64,000 nt of DNA from Clostridiales bacterium (GTDB taxonomy: Bacteria; Bacillota; Clostridia; Oscillospirales; Oscillospiraceae), in assembly GCA_019415645.1 (NCBI GenBank), contig DXYV01000001.1, positions 62,001 to 126,000 on the forward strand. Direction: 5' to 3'. The notes under the pieces are model-generated. The model did no database searches. It was not told the DNA's origin and worked only from the letters and a program-made list of their open reading frames with translations. Both the position numbers and the translations under genes were made by a program. This document shows positions 44,070-50,814 of this stretch, in pieces; position 1 is the first letter of the stretch, and every line of letters starts with the position of its first letter.

Positions 44070-45155
44070 TCAGTTGTTCTTGTCAAATTCCTGGATGAAT
44101 TGGGCCAGCTTCTCCACGCCCTCCACAGGCATGGCGTTGTAGATGGACGCGCGCATACCGCCCACGGAGCGGTGCCCCTTCAGGTTGACGAAGCCCGCGG
44201 CGGTGGCCTCGGCGACGAACTTCGCGTCCAGCTCCTCGGAGACCGAGCGGAAGGTCACGTTCATATCGGAACGGGAGCCCACCTCAGCCGGGCAGTGGAA
44301 CAGCCGGGAGTTGTCCAGTACGTCATAGAGCAGCTGGGCCTTGCCGTGCTTGATCTTCTCCATGCCTTCCACACCGCCCTTGGAATCCAGCCATTCCAGC
44401 ACCAGGCCCAGCATATAGATACACCAGCAGGGCGGCGTATTGTACATGGAGTCCTTGTCGATCATGGTCTTGTAGTTCATCATCAGCGGAGTGTAGGGCA
44501 GCTCGTGCCCGGCCAGATCCTCCCGGACGATGGCGATGGTCAGGCCGGCCGGAGCCAGGTTCTTCTGTGCGCCGCCGAAGATAATCCCGTACTTGGACAC
44601 GTCCACGGGACGGGAGAGGAAGTCGGAGGACATATCGCACACCAGGGGCACATCGCCGGTCTCGGGCACATACTGCCACTCCGTGCCGTAAATGGTGTTG
44701 TTGGCGCAGTAGTAGAAGTAGGAGGCCTCCGGGTCCAGATTCAGCTGGTCCTGGGTGGGGATGTAGGTGTGGTTGCGGTCCTCGGAGGAGGCGGCCAGAT
44801 GGATGTCGCCGTACTTCTTGGCCTCCTTGTAGGCGATGTTGGCGAAGTTGCCCGTCACGGCATAGTCGGCCTTGCCGGTCTTGCCGATCAGGTTCAGCGG
44901 CACCATGGAGAACTGGGTGGACGCGCCGCCCTGGAGGAAGAGGATCTTATAGTTGTCCGGCACATGGAACAGCCGGCGGAAATTGGCCTGGGTATCCTCA
45001 AAGATCTTCAGAAACACCTTAGATCGGTGACTCATCTCCATAACGGACATACCGGAACCGCCGTAGTTGGTGATCTCTGAGCCGGCCCGGGTGAGGACTT
45101 CCAGCGGGAGCATGGAAGGGCCTGCGGAGAAGTTGTAAACGCGCTCGTTTGCCAT
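44070..45155 (-). CDS. serC: Phosphoserine aminotransferase
   Basis: This 361-residue PLP enzyme forms phosphoserine from phosphohydroxypyruvate and glutamate. It begins RVYNFSAGPSMLP, and the PLP lysine lies in FGGAQKNLAPAGLT. It is the first gene of serC-serA. No serB is adjacent. No T-box or serine riboswitch is visible in the short leader. Confidence 0.96.
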   Translation of the reverse strand: MANERVYNFSAGPSMLPLEVLTRAGSEITNYGGSGMSVMEMSHRSKVFLKIFEDTQANFRRLFHVPDNYKILFLQGGASTQFSMVPLNLIGKTGKADYAVTGNFANIAYKEAKKYGDIHLAASSEDRNHTYIPTQDQLNLDPEASYFYYCANNTIYGTEWQYVPETGDVPLVCDMSSDFLSRPVDVSKYGIIFGGAQKNLAPAGLTIAIVREDLAGHELPYTPLMMNYKTMIDKDSMYNTPPCWCIYMLGLVLEWLDSKGGVEGMEKIKHGKAQLLYDVLDNSRLFHCPAEVGSRSDMNVTFRSVSEELDAKFVAEATAAGFVNLKGHRSVGGMRASIYNAMPVEGVEKLAQFIQEFDKNN

Positions 45156-45219
45156 GAGTGTTTCCCCTTTCTAAGATGTGGAATGGTACTATACTTCATT
45201 ATAATAAAGTATTAGTTTC

Positions 45220-45248
45220 ATTATAGCCCGGCAAAAGTACCCCGTCAA
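45220..45248 (-). promoter_or_regulatory. serC-serA promoter
   Basis: On the minus strand TTGACG (45243-45248), 17 bp, TATAAT (45220-45225), about 65 bp before serC. Confidence 0.8.
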
Positions 45249-45427
45249 TGCAACAACCCCCCGAAAAACCACTGGACTTGCCTAGCTAACTTTGTGGAGT
45301 TTTTAACTTTTGCTGTTTTCTTTTCGGATTCGCTATGCTAAAATAAAGAATAGACAGCCCGTTTCCGGCTGAACAACGTGCGCGGACCGGAACCCGCGCG
45401 ATCCTGACGGCACTGGGAGGAGTCGCA

Positions 45428-45769
45428 ATGACACTACAACAGGTAAAAGACATTCTGGGCGCCAAAGTCCTGACAGGCGAGGAGTATCTGGGGCGCGAGG
45501 TGCTGTCCGCCTGCGGCAGCGATTTTATGAGCGACGTGCTGGCCTACGTCAAAAACCAAGCGCTTCTGCTCACCGGACTGGTCAATCCCCAGGTGATCCG
45601 CACGGCTGAGATGATGGATATGCAGTGTATCGTCTTTGTCCGGGGCAAGGTGCCCGACGAGAATATGCTGGCCATGGCTGCGGACCGGGAGATTCTGGTC
45701 ATGACCACCGAGCATCCCATGTATATCTCCTGCGGCCTGCTGTACAGCAATGGTCTGGTGGGGGTGTGA
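45428..45769 (+). CDS. DRTGG-domain protein (hydrogenase signalling group)
   Basis: This 113-residue single DRTGG-fold protein (MTLQQVKDILGAKVLTGEEY, VLAYVKNQALLLTGLVNPQV) starts behind GGGAGG. DRTGG domains occur beside CBS domains and in phosphotransacetylases and are thought to bind ligands. Small stand-alone versions are usual in clusters next to [FeFe]-hydrogenases. It is the first gene of a plus-strand series running towards the hydrogenase, with the ATPase gene starting 2 bp after its stop. Confidence 0.82.
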   Translation: MTLQQVKDILGAKVLTGEEYLGREVLSACGSDFMSDVLAYVKNQALLLTGLVNPQVIRTAEMMDMQCIVFVRGKVPDENMLAMAADREILVMTTEHPMYISCGLLYSNGLVGV

Positions 45770-45770
45770 T

Positions 45771-46196
45771 ATGGCTGGTCCACTGCATCTTTCCTATGAG
45801 GTGGAGGGCGGCGACCTGACCCAGGCCGGCGAGGCTTCCAGCCAGATGAAGCAGACCCTCAAGCAGTTGGGGTTCCCGCCCGATGTGATTCGCCGCGCCT
45901 CCGTGTGCATGTACGAGGGGGAGATCAACATGGTCATCCACGCTGACGGCGGCACCGCCACGGTGGAGGTGGGTCTGAACGACATCACCATCACCCTGGC
46001 TGACCACGGTCCTGGAATCCCCGACATCCAGCAGGCCATGGAGCCCGGCTGGTCCACCGCGGGCGAAACCGCCCGGGATCTGGGCTTCGGCGCCGGCATG
46101 GGCCTGCCCAACATGAAAAAATACAGCGACGAGATGGATGTGCAGTCCACGGTGGGCGTCGGCACCACTGTGACCATGACCATTAAAATGGCCTGA
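45771..46196 (+). CDS. RsbW-like ATP-binding protein (HATPase_c)
   Basis: This 141-residue GHKL ATPase of the anti-sigma/serine kinase type has the N-box ASVCMYEGEINMVIHA, G1 DHGPGI and G2 GFGAGMGLPNMKKY. It has no sensor or dimerisation domain. Such proteins phosphorylate or hold a partner. Here it may regulate one of the Fe-S or DRTGG proteins around it. The start ATG at 45771 directly follows the previous stop. Confidence 0.87.
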   Translation: MAGPLHLSYEVEGGDLTQAGEASSQMKQTLKQLGFPPDVIRRASVCMYEGEINMVIHADGGTATVEVGLNDITITLADHGPGIPDIQQAMEPGWSTAGETARDLGFGAGMGLPNMKKYSDEMDVQSTVGVGTTVTMTIKMA

Positions 46197-46237
46197 TTTT
46201 CGCGCATCCCTATTCCGGAAAGGAGGCTCCGGCTGTT

Positions 46238-47563
46238 TTGATTCACTCCGTGGTATTGGAATATCGAAAGTGCAGGGGCTGTACCACCTGCATCAAGAAT
46301 TGTCCCACCGAGGCCATCCGGGTGCGCAACGGCAAGGCCACCATTCTCAATGACCGCTGCATCGACTGCGGCACCTGTATCCGGGTCTGTCCCCACAAGG
46401 CGGTCAAATCGGTGTGCGACAGTTTTGACATGCTCCAAAATTACAAATACAACGTGGCCCTGCCCGATCCCGCGCTTTACGGGCAATTTCAAAATCTGGA
46501 CGATGTGGACATCGTCCTCAACGGGCTGCTGGAGATCGGCTTCGACGGGGTCTTTGAGACCGCGGCGGCGGCCGAGGTGGTCTCCGGGTTTGCCCGCCAG
46601 TACATCACCAACGGCACGGAACGGGTCATGCCGGAGATTTCCTCCGCCTGCCCCGCCGTGATCCGGCTGATCTGTATGCGCTTTCCCAAGCTCATTCCCA
46701 ACATCGCCCCGGTCATTCTGCCCGCGGAGCTGGCCGCCATCCTGGCCCGCCGCCGGGCGGTCCAGGAGACCGGGCTGAAGCCCGAGGAGATCGGTGTGTT
46801 CGCCATCGTGCCCTGCTCCTCGCAGATGACCACCGCCCACACCCCGGTGGGGCTGACCGAACCGGTGCTGGACGGCGCGTTCGCCATCCGGGACGTCTAC
46901 CTCAAACTGCTCTCGCCCATGAAGGCGCTGGATAAGAATCATCTCAAGCCCCTCTCCTCCTCCGGAATCATGGGCGTGGGCTGGGCCTACTGCGGCGGCG
47001 AGTCCGCCGCGCGCCTCAATGAGCGGTATGTGGCGGTGGACGGCATCGAAAACGTGATTCAGATGCTGGAGGAAATCGAGGACGGACGCCTGCCCGAGGC
47101 CGACTTCATCGAGCTGCGGGCCTGCACCCAGGGCTGTGTGGGCGGCTGCCTCAACGTGGAAAATCCCTACGGCGCGCGGATGCGGATTAAGCGCCTCATG
47201 CGGGAGCTCCCTGTCTCCCGCAACCGCTTTGACGCGGAAGACGAAGAGCTGCTTCTGGTGGAGCGCAAGCCGGAGTACCATCCCGCCCTCCTGCTGGATG
47301 AGGACCGGGCCGCCGCCATGGAAAAGATGCTCCGCATCCACGAATTTGAGTCCAAGCTGCCCGGTCTGCGGTGCGGCTCCTGCGGCGCGCCCTCCTGCCA
47401 CGCCTTTGCTGAAGATGTGGTCATGGGCCGGGCTGACCCGGAGGACTGTATTTTCAAGGTGCGCGAGCGTATGCAGTATATGGCGGGCGCCGGTGAAGCC
47501 GACGAATACCTGCCCGCCCCATTCCGCAGAAGAAGCGCGGAGCATCCGGGAGCAGGCGGCTAA
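46238..47563 (+). CDS. [FeFe]-hydrogenase-like Fe-S protein, probable sensor
   Basis: This 441-residue protein starts with TTG (AAAGGAGG upstream). Two [4Fe-4S] motifs come first (Cys12, 15, 18, 22 and Cys41, 44, 47, 51). A hydrogenase large-subunit-like region follows in which the three H-cluster loops are altered: SSACPAV for TSCCPAW, VPCSSQ for MPCTAK and RACTQGCVGGC for MACPGGCxxGG. A C-terminal CGSCGAPSC site (about 379-387) adds another Fe-S cluster. Most H-cluster cysteines remain, but their surroundings do not. It is likely to sense H2 or redox state rather than turn over H2 quickly. It sits between an RsbW-like ATPase and a DRTGG protein. Confidence 0.85.
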   Translation: MIHSVVLEYRKCRGCTTCIKNCPTEAIRVRNGKATILNDRCIDCGTCIRVCPHKAVKSVCDSFDMLQNYKYNVALPDPALYGQFQNLDDVDIVLNGLLEIGFDGVFETAAAAEVVSGFARQYITNGTERVMPEISSACPAVIRLICMRFPKLIPNIAPVILPAELAAILARRRAVQETGLKPEEIGVFAIVPCSSQMTTAHTPVGLTEPVLDGAFAIRDVYLKLLSPMKALDKNHLKPLSSSGIMGVGWAYCGGESAARLNERYVAVDGIENVIQMLEEIEDGRLPEADFIELRACTQGCVGGCLNVENPYGARMRIKRLMRELPVSRNRFDAEDEELLLVERKPEYHPALLLDEDRAAAMEKMLRIHEFESKLPGLRCGSCGAPSCHAFAEDVVMGRADPEDCIFKVRERMQYMAGAGEADEYLPAPFRRRSAEHPGAGG

Positions 47564-47687
47564 GACTCGCAGCGGAACAAACGGACCACAGGGCCACAGG
47601 CCCTGCGGACGGCTTGTGTCGCCGCAGGAGATTTGTCGCCGCCCCTCAGGCTACTTTACGTTATGTCATCAAAAGGAGGACTGTTCC

Positions 47688-48014
47688 ATGACAGTACAGG
47701 AACTTTCGGATTCGTTGGCGCTGAAGTCCTTCCACCTGGCAGAGCCGGAGCGCACAGTCACCGGCGGCTATTGCGGCGACCTGCTCTCCTGGGTCATGGG
47801 ACGGGCGGCCGCCGACAGCGCCTGGCTGACCATCATGTCCAATGTAAATGTAGCGGCCGTTGCCGCTCTGTCTGATGTGGCCTGCGTGGTGCTGACCGAG
47901 GGCGTGGAGCCGGACGAAGCGCTGCTGACCAAGGTCCGGATGCAGGGAATCAATTTGCTGGGCACCGAGCGCTCCACCTTTGACGCCGCCGCCGCCCTGG
48001 CCAAGCTGCTGTGA
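47688..48014 (+). CDS. DRTGG-like domain protein (second copy)
   Basis: This 108-residue protein (MTVQELSDSLALKSFHL, GDLLSWVMGRAAADSAWLTI) is related in layout to the DRTGG protein at 45428 but more divergent. The true start is the ATG at 47688 behind AAAAGGAGG; the frame extends upstream through the preceding gene. It continues the hydrogenase signalling group. Confidence 0.75.
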   Translation: MTVQELSDSLALKSFHLAEPERTVTGGYCGDLLSWVMGRAAADSAWLTIMSNVNVAAVAALSDVACVVLTEGVEPDEALLTKVRMQGINLLGTERSTFDAAAALAKLL

Positions 48015-48113
48015 ACTGGCCGTCATGGTTGCTCCTGTAATGGCTAATGGCGTGAAGCATGGGGCGCAGCCGGCCGACCTTCATTCTTCATTCTTCATTC
48101 TTAATTGTTACTT

Positions 48114-48295
48114 TTTCCTCGGGCGAAGTAAATTCGCCCTCCGGCAAGGTTTTCGCGCCGCGAAAACCCTTGTCACGCGCCTGCGGCGCGGGGCCCTCCC
48201 GGGCCCTGGGCGACAGGCTCTTACTCTCTTCCGTTCCAGAAAGTCGGTGCTCCCTTGAACTTTTCCTTTGATCTCCATATGCACTCCTGCCTGTC
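48114..48295. repeat. 182-bp direct repeat, copy A
   Basis: Matches 48336-48517 with only four differences, all C/T transitions, at a fixed offset of 222 bp. It holds the stems GGGCGAA/TTCGCCC and GGTTTTCGCG/CGCGAAAACC, a GGGCCC palindrome pair, and the first codons of the PHP gene. Confidence 0.92.
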
Positions 48296-48353
48296 TGCCC
48301 CAAACGATGTACCATCGTTTGGGGACCCCTTTTTATTTCCTCGGGCGAAGTAA
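48255..48353 (+). pseudogene. Truncated duplicate of the PHP gene start
   Basis: A 32-codon frame starting TTG repeats the beginning of the PHP hydrolase (MNFSFDLHMHSCLS). It then runs into a CCCAAACGAT/ATCGTTTGGG hairpin with a T-run and stops at TAA 48351-48353. It is the product of the local 222-bp duplication. It could act as a leader peptide with attenuator, but has no independent support. Confidence 0.6.
48302..48335 (+). terminator. Terminator-like hairpin between the repeat copies
   Basis: CCAAACGAT/ATCGTTTGG stem, then GGACCCCTTTTTA. It would reduce read-through into the PHP gene. Confidence 0.6.
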
Positions 48354-48517
48354 ATTCGCCCTCCGGCAAGGTTTTCGCGCCGCGAAAACCCTTGTCATGC
48401 GCCTGCGGCGCGGGGCCCTTCCGGGCCCTGGGCGACAGGCTCTTACTCTTTTCCGTTCCAGAAAGTCGGTGCTCCCTTGAACTTTTTCTTTGATCTCCAT
48501 ATGCACTCCTGCCTGTC
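48336..48517. repeat. 182-bp direct repeat, copy B
   Basis: Second copy of the repeat at 48114-48295. It contains the present PHP gene start and its upstream region. Confidence 0.92.
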
Positions 48518-49181
48518 GCCCTGCGGCGGAGATGACAACACCCCGGCCAATCTGGCCGGTATGTGCGCTTTGGCCGGGCTGGACATCGTCGCCCTGACCG
48601 ATCACAATACCGTTGGCAACTGCCGGGCCTTCTGTGAGGCGGCCGCCCGCTATGACCTGTTGGCCCTCCCCGGGATGGAACTGACCACCGCCGAGGAAGT
48701 CCATGTAGTCTGCCTGTTCGCCACGTTAGAACAGGCAGAGGACTTCGGCTCCTATGTCCGCGCCCATCTGCCGCCGCTGGAAAATAAGCCGGACTTCTTC
48801 GGCCATCAGATCCGCATGGATTCGGAGGACCGGCCCCTGGGTGAGGAGACCGCCTTCCTGGCCGGAGCAACGGATCTCGGGGTCTATCAGGTCCCCGCTC
48901 TGGTCGCCGTTTACGGCGGGGTCGCTTTCCCCGCCCACATTGACCGGCCCTCTTTCTCCCTGCTGTCCAACCTGGGTCTTTGGGACCCGGATATGGGTTT
49001 CTCGCTGGCTGAGGTCTCCACCCACTGTCCCCCGGGCTTCGCCGACCGGCCGGATCTGGCCGGTGTGCGTCTGATCACCAACTGCGACGCCCATTATCTG
49101 GATCAGATTCCGGATGCCCATCAAACCATGGATCTATCGCAGAAAACAGCGTCCGAAGTGTTAAGATGGTTAAAAAGTTAA
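48477..49181 (+). CDS. PHP-domain metal-dependent hydrolase
   Basis: This 234-residue PHP-superfamily phosphoesterase has the metal ligands DLHMHS (6-11), ALTDHNT, PGMELTT, AFPAHIDRPSF and NCDAH. Such proteins are frequent beside [FeFe]-hydrogenase clusters of Firmicutes, where their substrate is unknown. The start TTG at 48477 has a poor ribosome site, and the first 41 bases of the gene lie in a duplicated segment, so expression may have changed after the duplication. Confidence 0.87.
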   Translation: MNFFFDLHMHSCLSPCGGDDNTPANLAGMCALAGLDIVALTDHNTVGNCRAFCEAAARYDLLALPGMELTTAEEVHVVCLFATLEQAEDFGSYVRAHLPPLENKPDFFGHQIRMDSEDRPLGEETAFLAGATDLGVYQVPALVAVYGGVAFPAHIDRPSFSLLSNLGLWDPDMGFSLAEVSTHCPPGFADRPDLAGVRLITNCDAHYLDQIPDAHQTMDLSQKTASEVLRWLKS

Positions 49182-49184
49182 CAA
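49167..49184. promoter_or_regulatory. Rex-like redox operator
   Basis: TGGTTAA-AAAG-TTAACAA differs by one base from the clostridial Rex site TTGTTAA-N4-TTAACAA. It overlaps the PHP gene end, 70 bp before the hydrogenase -35. Confidence 0.55.
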
Positions 49185-49247
49185 AGTTTTCCTTTATATG
49201 TCATTTTTCGAACAAAATTTCGGAAAATGACATCTTTTTTGTTCAGT

Positions 49248-49282
49248 GTTAACTTGCGCTAACCCGTATTTTGCGTTAAAAT
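49248..49282 (+). promoter_or_regulatory. Hydrogenase operon promoter with palindrome
   Basis: TTGCGC (49254-49259), 17 bp, TAAAAT (49277-49282). The palindrome GTTAACTTGCGCTAAC (49248-49263) covers the -35 and has the same arms as the iron-box variant at 23029. Confidence 0.65.
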
Positions 49283-49364
49283 AGCATCACTAGGGAGACT
49301 TTTTAACAAACATCTCCATCCGTCCCCACTTTGGGGCGTATCTTTTATAAGGAGGAAACCGCAT

Positions 49365-49859
49365 ATGCCCAATGTCAAAACTGTGGTCCCCTATCGCGGC
49401 ACCGCCGAGCAGGAAGAACAGCTGCGTCAGGTCATCGCCGCCCATAAGGGACAACCCGGTGCCACAATGCCGGTTCTGCAGGCCGCACAGGAAATTTTCG
49501 GCTATCTGCCGGAAGAGGTCCAGATCATGGTGGCCGAGGGTCTGGACATTCCCTTGTCCGAAGTCTACGGGGTCGCTTCATTCTACGCCCAGTTTACTCT
49601 GAATCCCAAGGGAAAATATCAAGTCTCCGTCTGCCTGGGCACGGCCTGCTACGTCAAGGGCGCCGCCGGTGTGCTGGAGGCCGTGGAGCAGAAGCTGGGC
49701 ATCGCCCCCGGCGGCATCACCCGAGACGGAAAATTCTCGCTGGACGCCTGCCGCTGCATCGGCGCCTGCGGCTTGGCTCCGGTCATGATGATCAACGAGG
49801 ATGTGTACGGCCGCCTGACCCCCTCGCAGGTCGGTCCGATTTTGGATATGTATAAATGA
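49365..49859 (+). CDS. hndA: NADH dehydrogenase NuoE-like subunit of NAD(P)-linked hydrogenase
   Basis: This 164-residue thioredoxin-like [2Fe-2S] protein has the four cysteines in CLGTAC and CRCIGAC. It is the HndA/HydC subunit that links the NuoF-like and hydrogenase subunits. AAGGAGGAAACCGCAT precedes the ATG. Its stop overlaps the next gene start by 4 bp. Confidence 0.94.
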   Translation: MPNVKTVVPYRGTAEQEEQLRQVIAAHKGQPGATMPVLQAAQEIFGYLPEEVQIMVAEGLDIPLSEVYGVASFYAQFTLNPKGKYQVSVCLGTACYVKGAAGVLEAVEQKLGIAPGGITRDGKFSLDACRCIGACGLAPVMMINEDVYGRLTPSQVGPILDMYK

Positions 49860-50392
49860 AAGAGCTGTCCTTACATATTTTAGACATCGTCAAAAATTCT
49901 GTAACGGCTGGCGCTTCCCACATCGACTTGAAGCTGGAGGAGACAGCAGAGCAGATTCTCACCATCACCATCGCCGATGACGGCAAGGGGATGAGTCCGG
50001 AGTTTCTGGCTTCGGTCACCGATCCCTTTACCACCACCCGCACCACCCGCAAGGTGGGGCTGGGTCTGCCCCTTTACCGCATGGCGGCGGAGCAGACCGG
50101 CGGCTCGTTCTCCATCGAGAGCGTCGAGGGCGAGGGCACGACCGTTACGGCAGTCTTTCACCGCGATCACCTGGATTGCCCGCCTATGGGAGATCTGGCG
50201 GGCACCGTGGCCCTGCTGATTCAGGGCAGCCCCTGGATTGATTTTACCCTCCTCCACACCACGCCCAAGGGCGGGTACGAATTTACCACCGAAGAGATCC
50301 GCGACTATCTGGGCAGCGAGGTCCCGCTGGATGCACCGGAGGTCTTTGTCTGGCTGAGCGAATACCTGGAGGAGTTGGAACAGGAAGTCTGA
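49856..50392 (+). CDS. HATPase_c ATP-binding protein inside the hydrogenase operon
   Basis: This 178-residue GHKL ATPase has the N-box LHILDIVKNSVTAGASHIDL, G1 DDGKGM and G2 GLGLPLYRMA. It has no phospho-acceptor or sensor domain. It is translationally coupled to hndA (4-bp overlap), so it is made with the enzyme. It may modify or regulate a hydrogenase subunit. It is a second ATPase of this type in the cluster, distinct from that at 45771. Confidence 0.88.
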   Translation: MKELSLHILDIVKNSVTAGASHIDLKLEETAEQILTITIADDGKGMSPEFLASVTDPFTTTRTTRKVGLGLPLYRMAAEQTGGSFSIESVEGEGTTVTAVFHRDHLDCPPMGDLAGTVALLIQGSPWIDFTLLHTTPKGGYEFTTEEIRDYLGSEVPLDAPEVFVWLSEYLEELEQEV

Positions 50393-50433
50393 TGCGCCCC
50401 GACTGGCGCGCACAATGAAGGAGTTGACTTGCT

Positions 50434-50802
50434 TTGAAGAGCTTGGAAGAGCTGAAAGCCATCCGTGAAAAAATGAAGCAGCAGATGGAGCTGCGCGACA
50501 ACTCGGAGGATAAGATCCGCGTGGTCGTGGGCATGGCCACCTGCGGCATCGCCGCCGGCGCCAAACCCGTTATGGCTGCTTTTCTGGACGAGGTGGAGAA
50601 GCGCCACCTGCAGAACGTCACCGTGACCCAGACCGGCTGTATCGGCGTATGCCGGCTGGAGCCCATCGTCGAGGTCTATGTCCCCGGCGAAGAGAAGGTC
50701 ACTTACGTGAAGGTAAAGCCTGAAATGGTCCCCACCATCGTCGGCGAGCATCTGGTCAATCATCAGGTGGTCACCGAGTACACCATCGGGGCCGCCGAAT
50801 AA
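50434..50802 (+). CDS. hndB: [2Fe-2S] thioredoxin-like ferredoxin subunit
   Basis: This 122-residue protein of the HndB type has a thioredoxin-like [2Fe-2S] fold with Cys in MATCGIAAGA and GCIGVC. It starts with TTG behind GAAGGAG. It probably carries electrons between the flavin and Fe-S chains of the hydrogenase complex. It lies 12 bp before hndC. Confidence 0.9.
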   Translation: MKSLEELKAIREKMKQQMELRDNSEDKIRVVVGMATCGIAAGAKPVMAAFLDEVEKRHLQNVTVTQTGCIGVCRLEPIVEVYVPGEEKVTYVKVKPEMVPTIVGEHLVNHQVVTEYTIGAAE

Positions 50803-50814
50803 GGAGGAGCTGCA

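Noticed and set aside
45156..45427. Possible T-box or serine riboswitch before serC
   Set aside because: The leader between the promoter and serC is too short, and no T-box sequence or terminator/antiterminator pair is seen.
48114..48517. CRISPR-like repeat
   Set aside because: Only two long copies with one short spacer, overlapping a coding start; no array and no cas genes.
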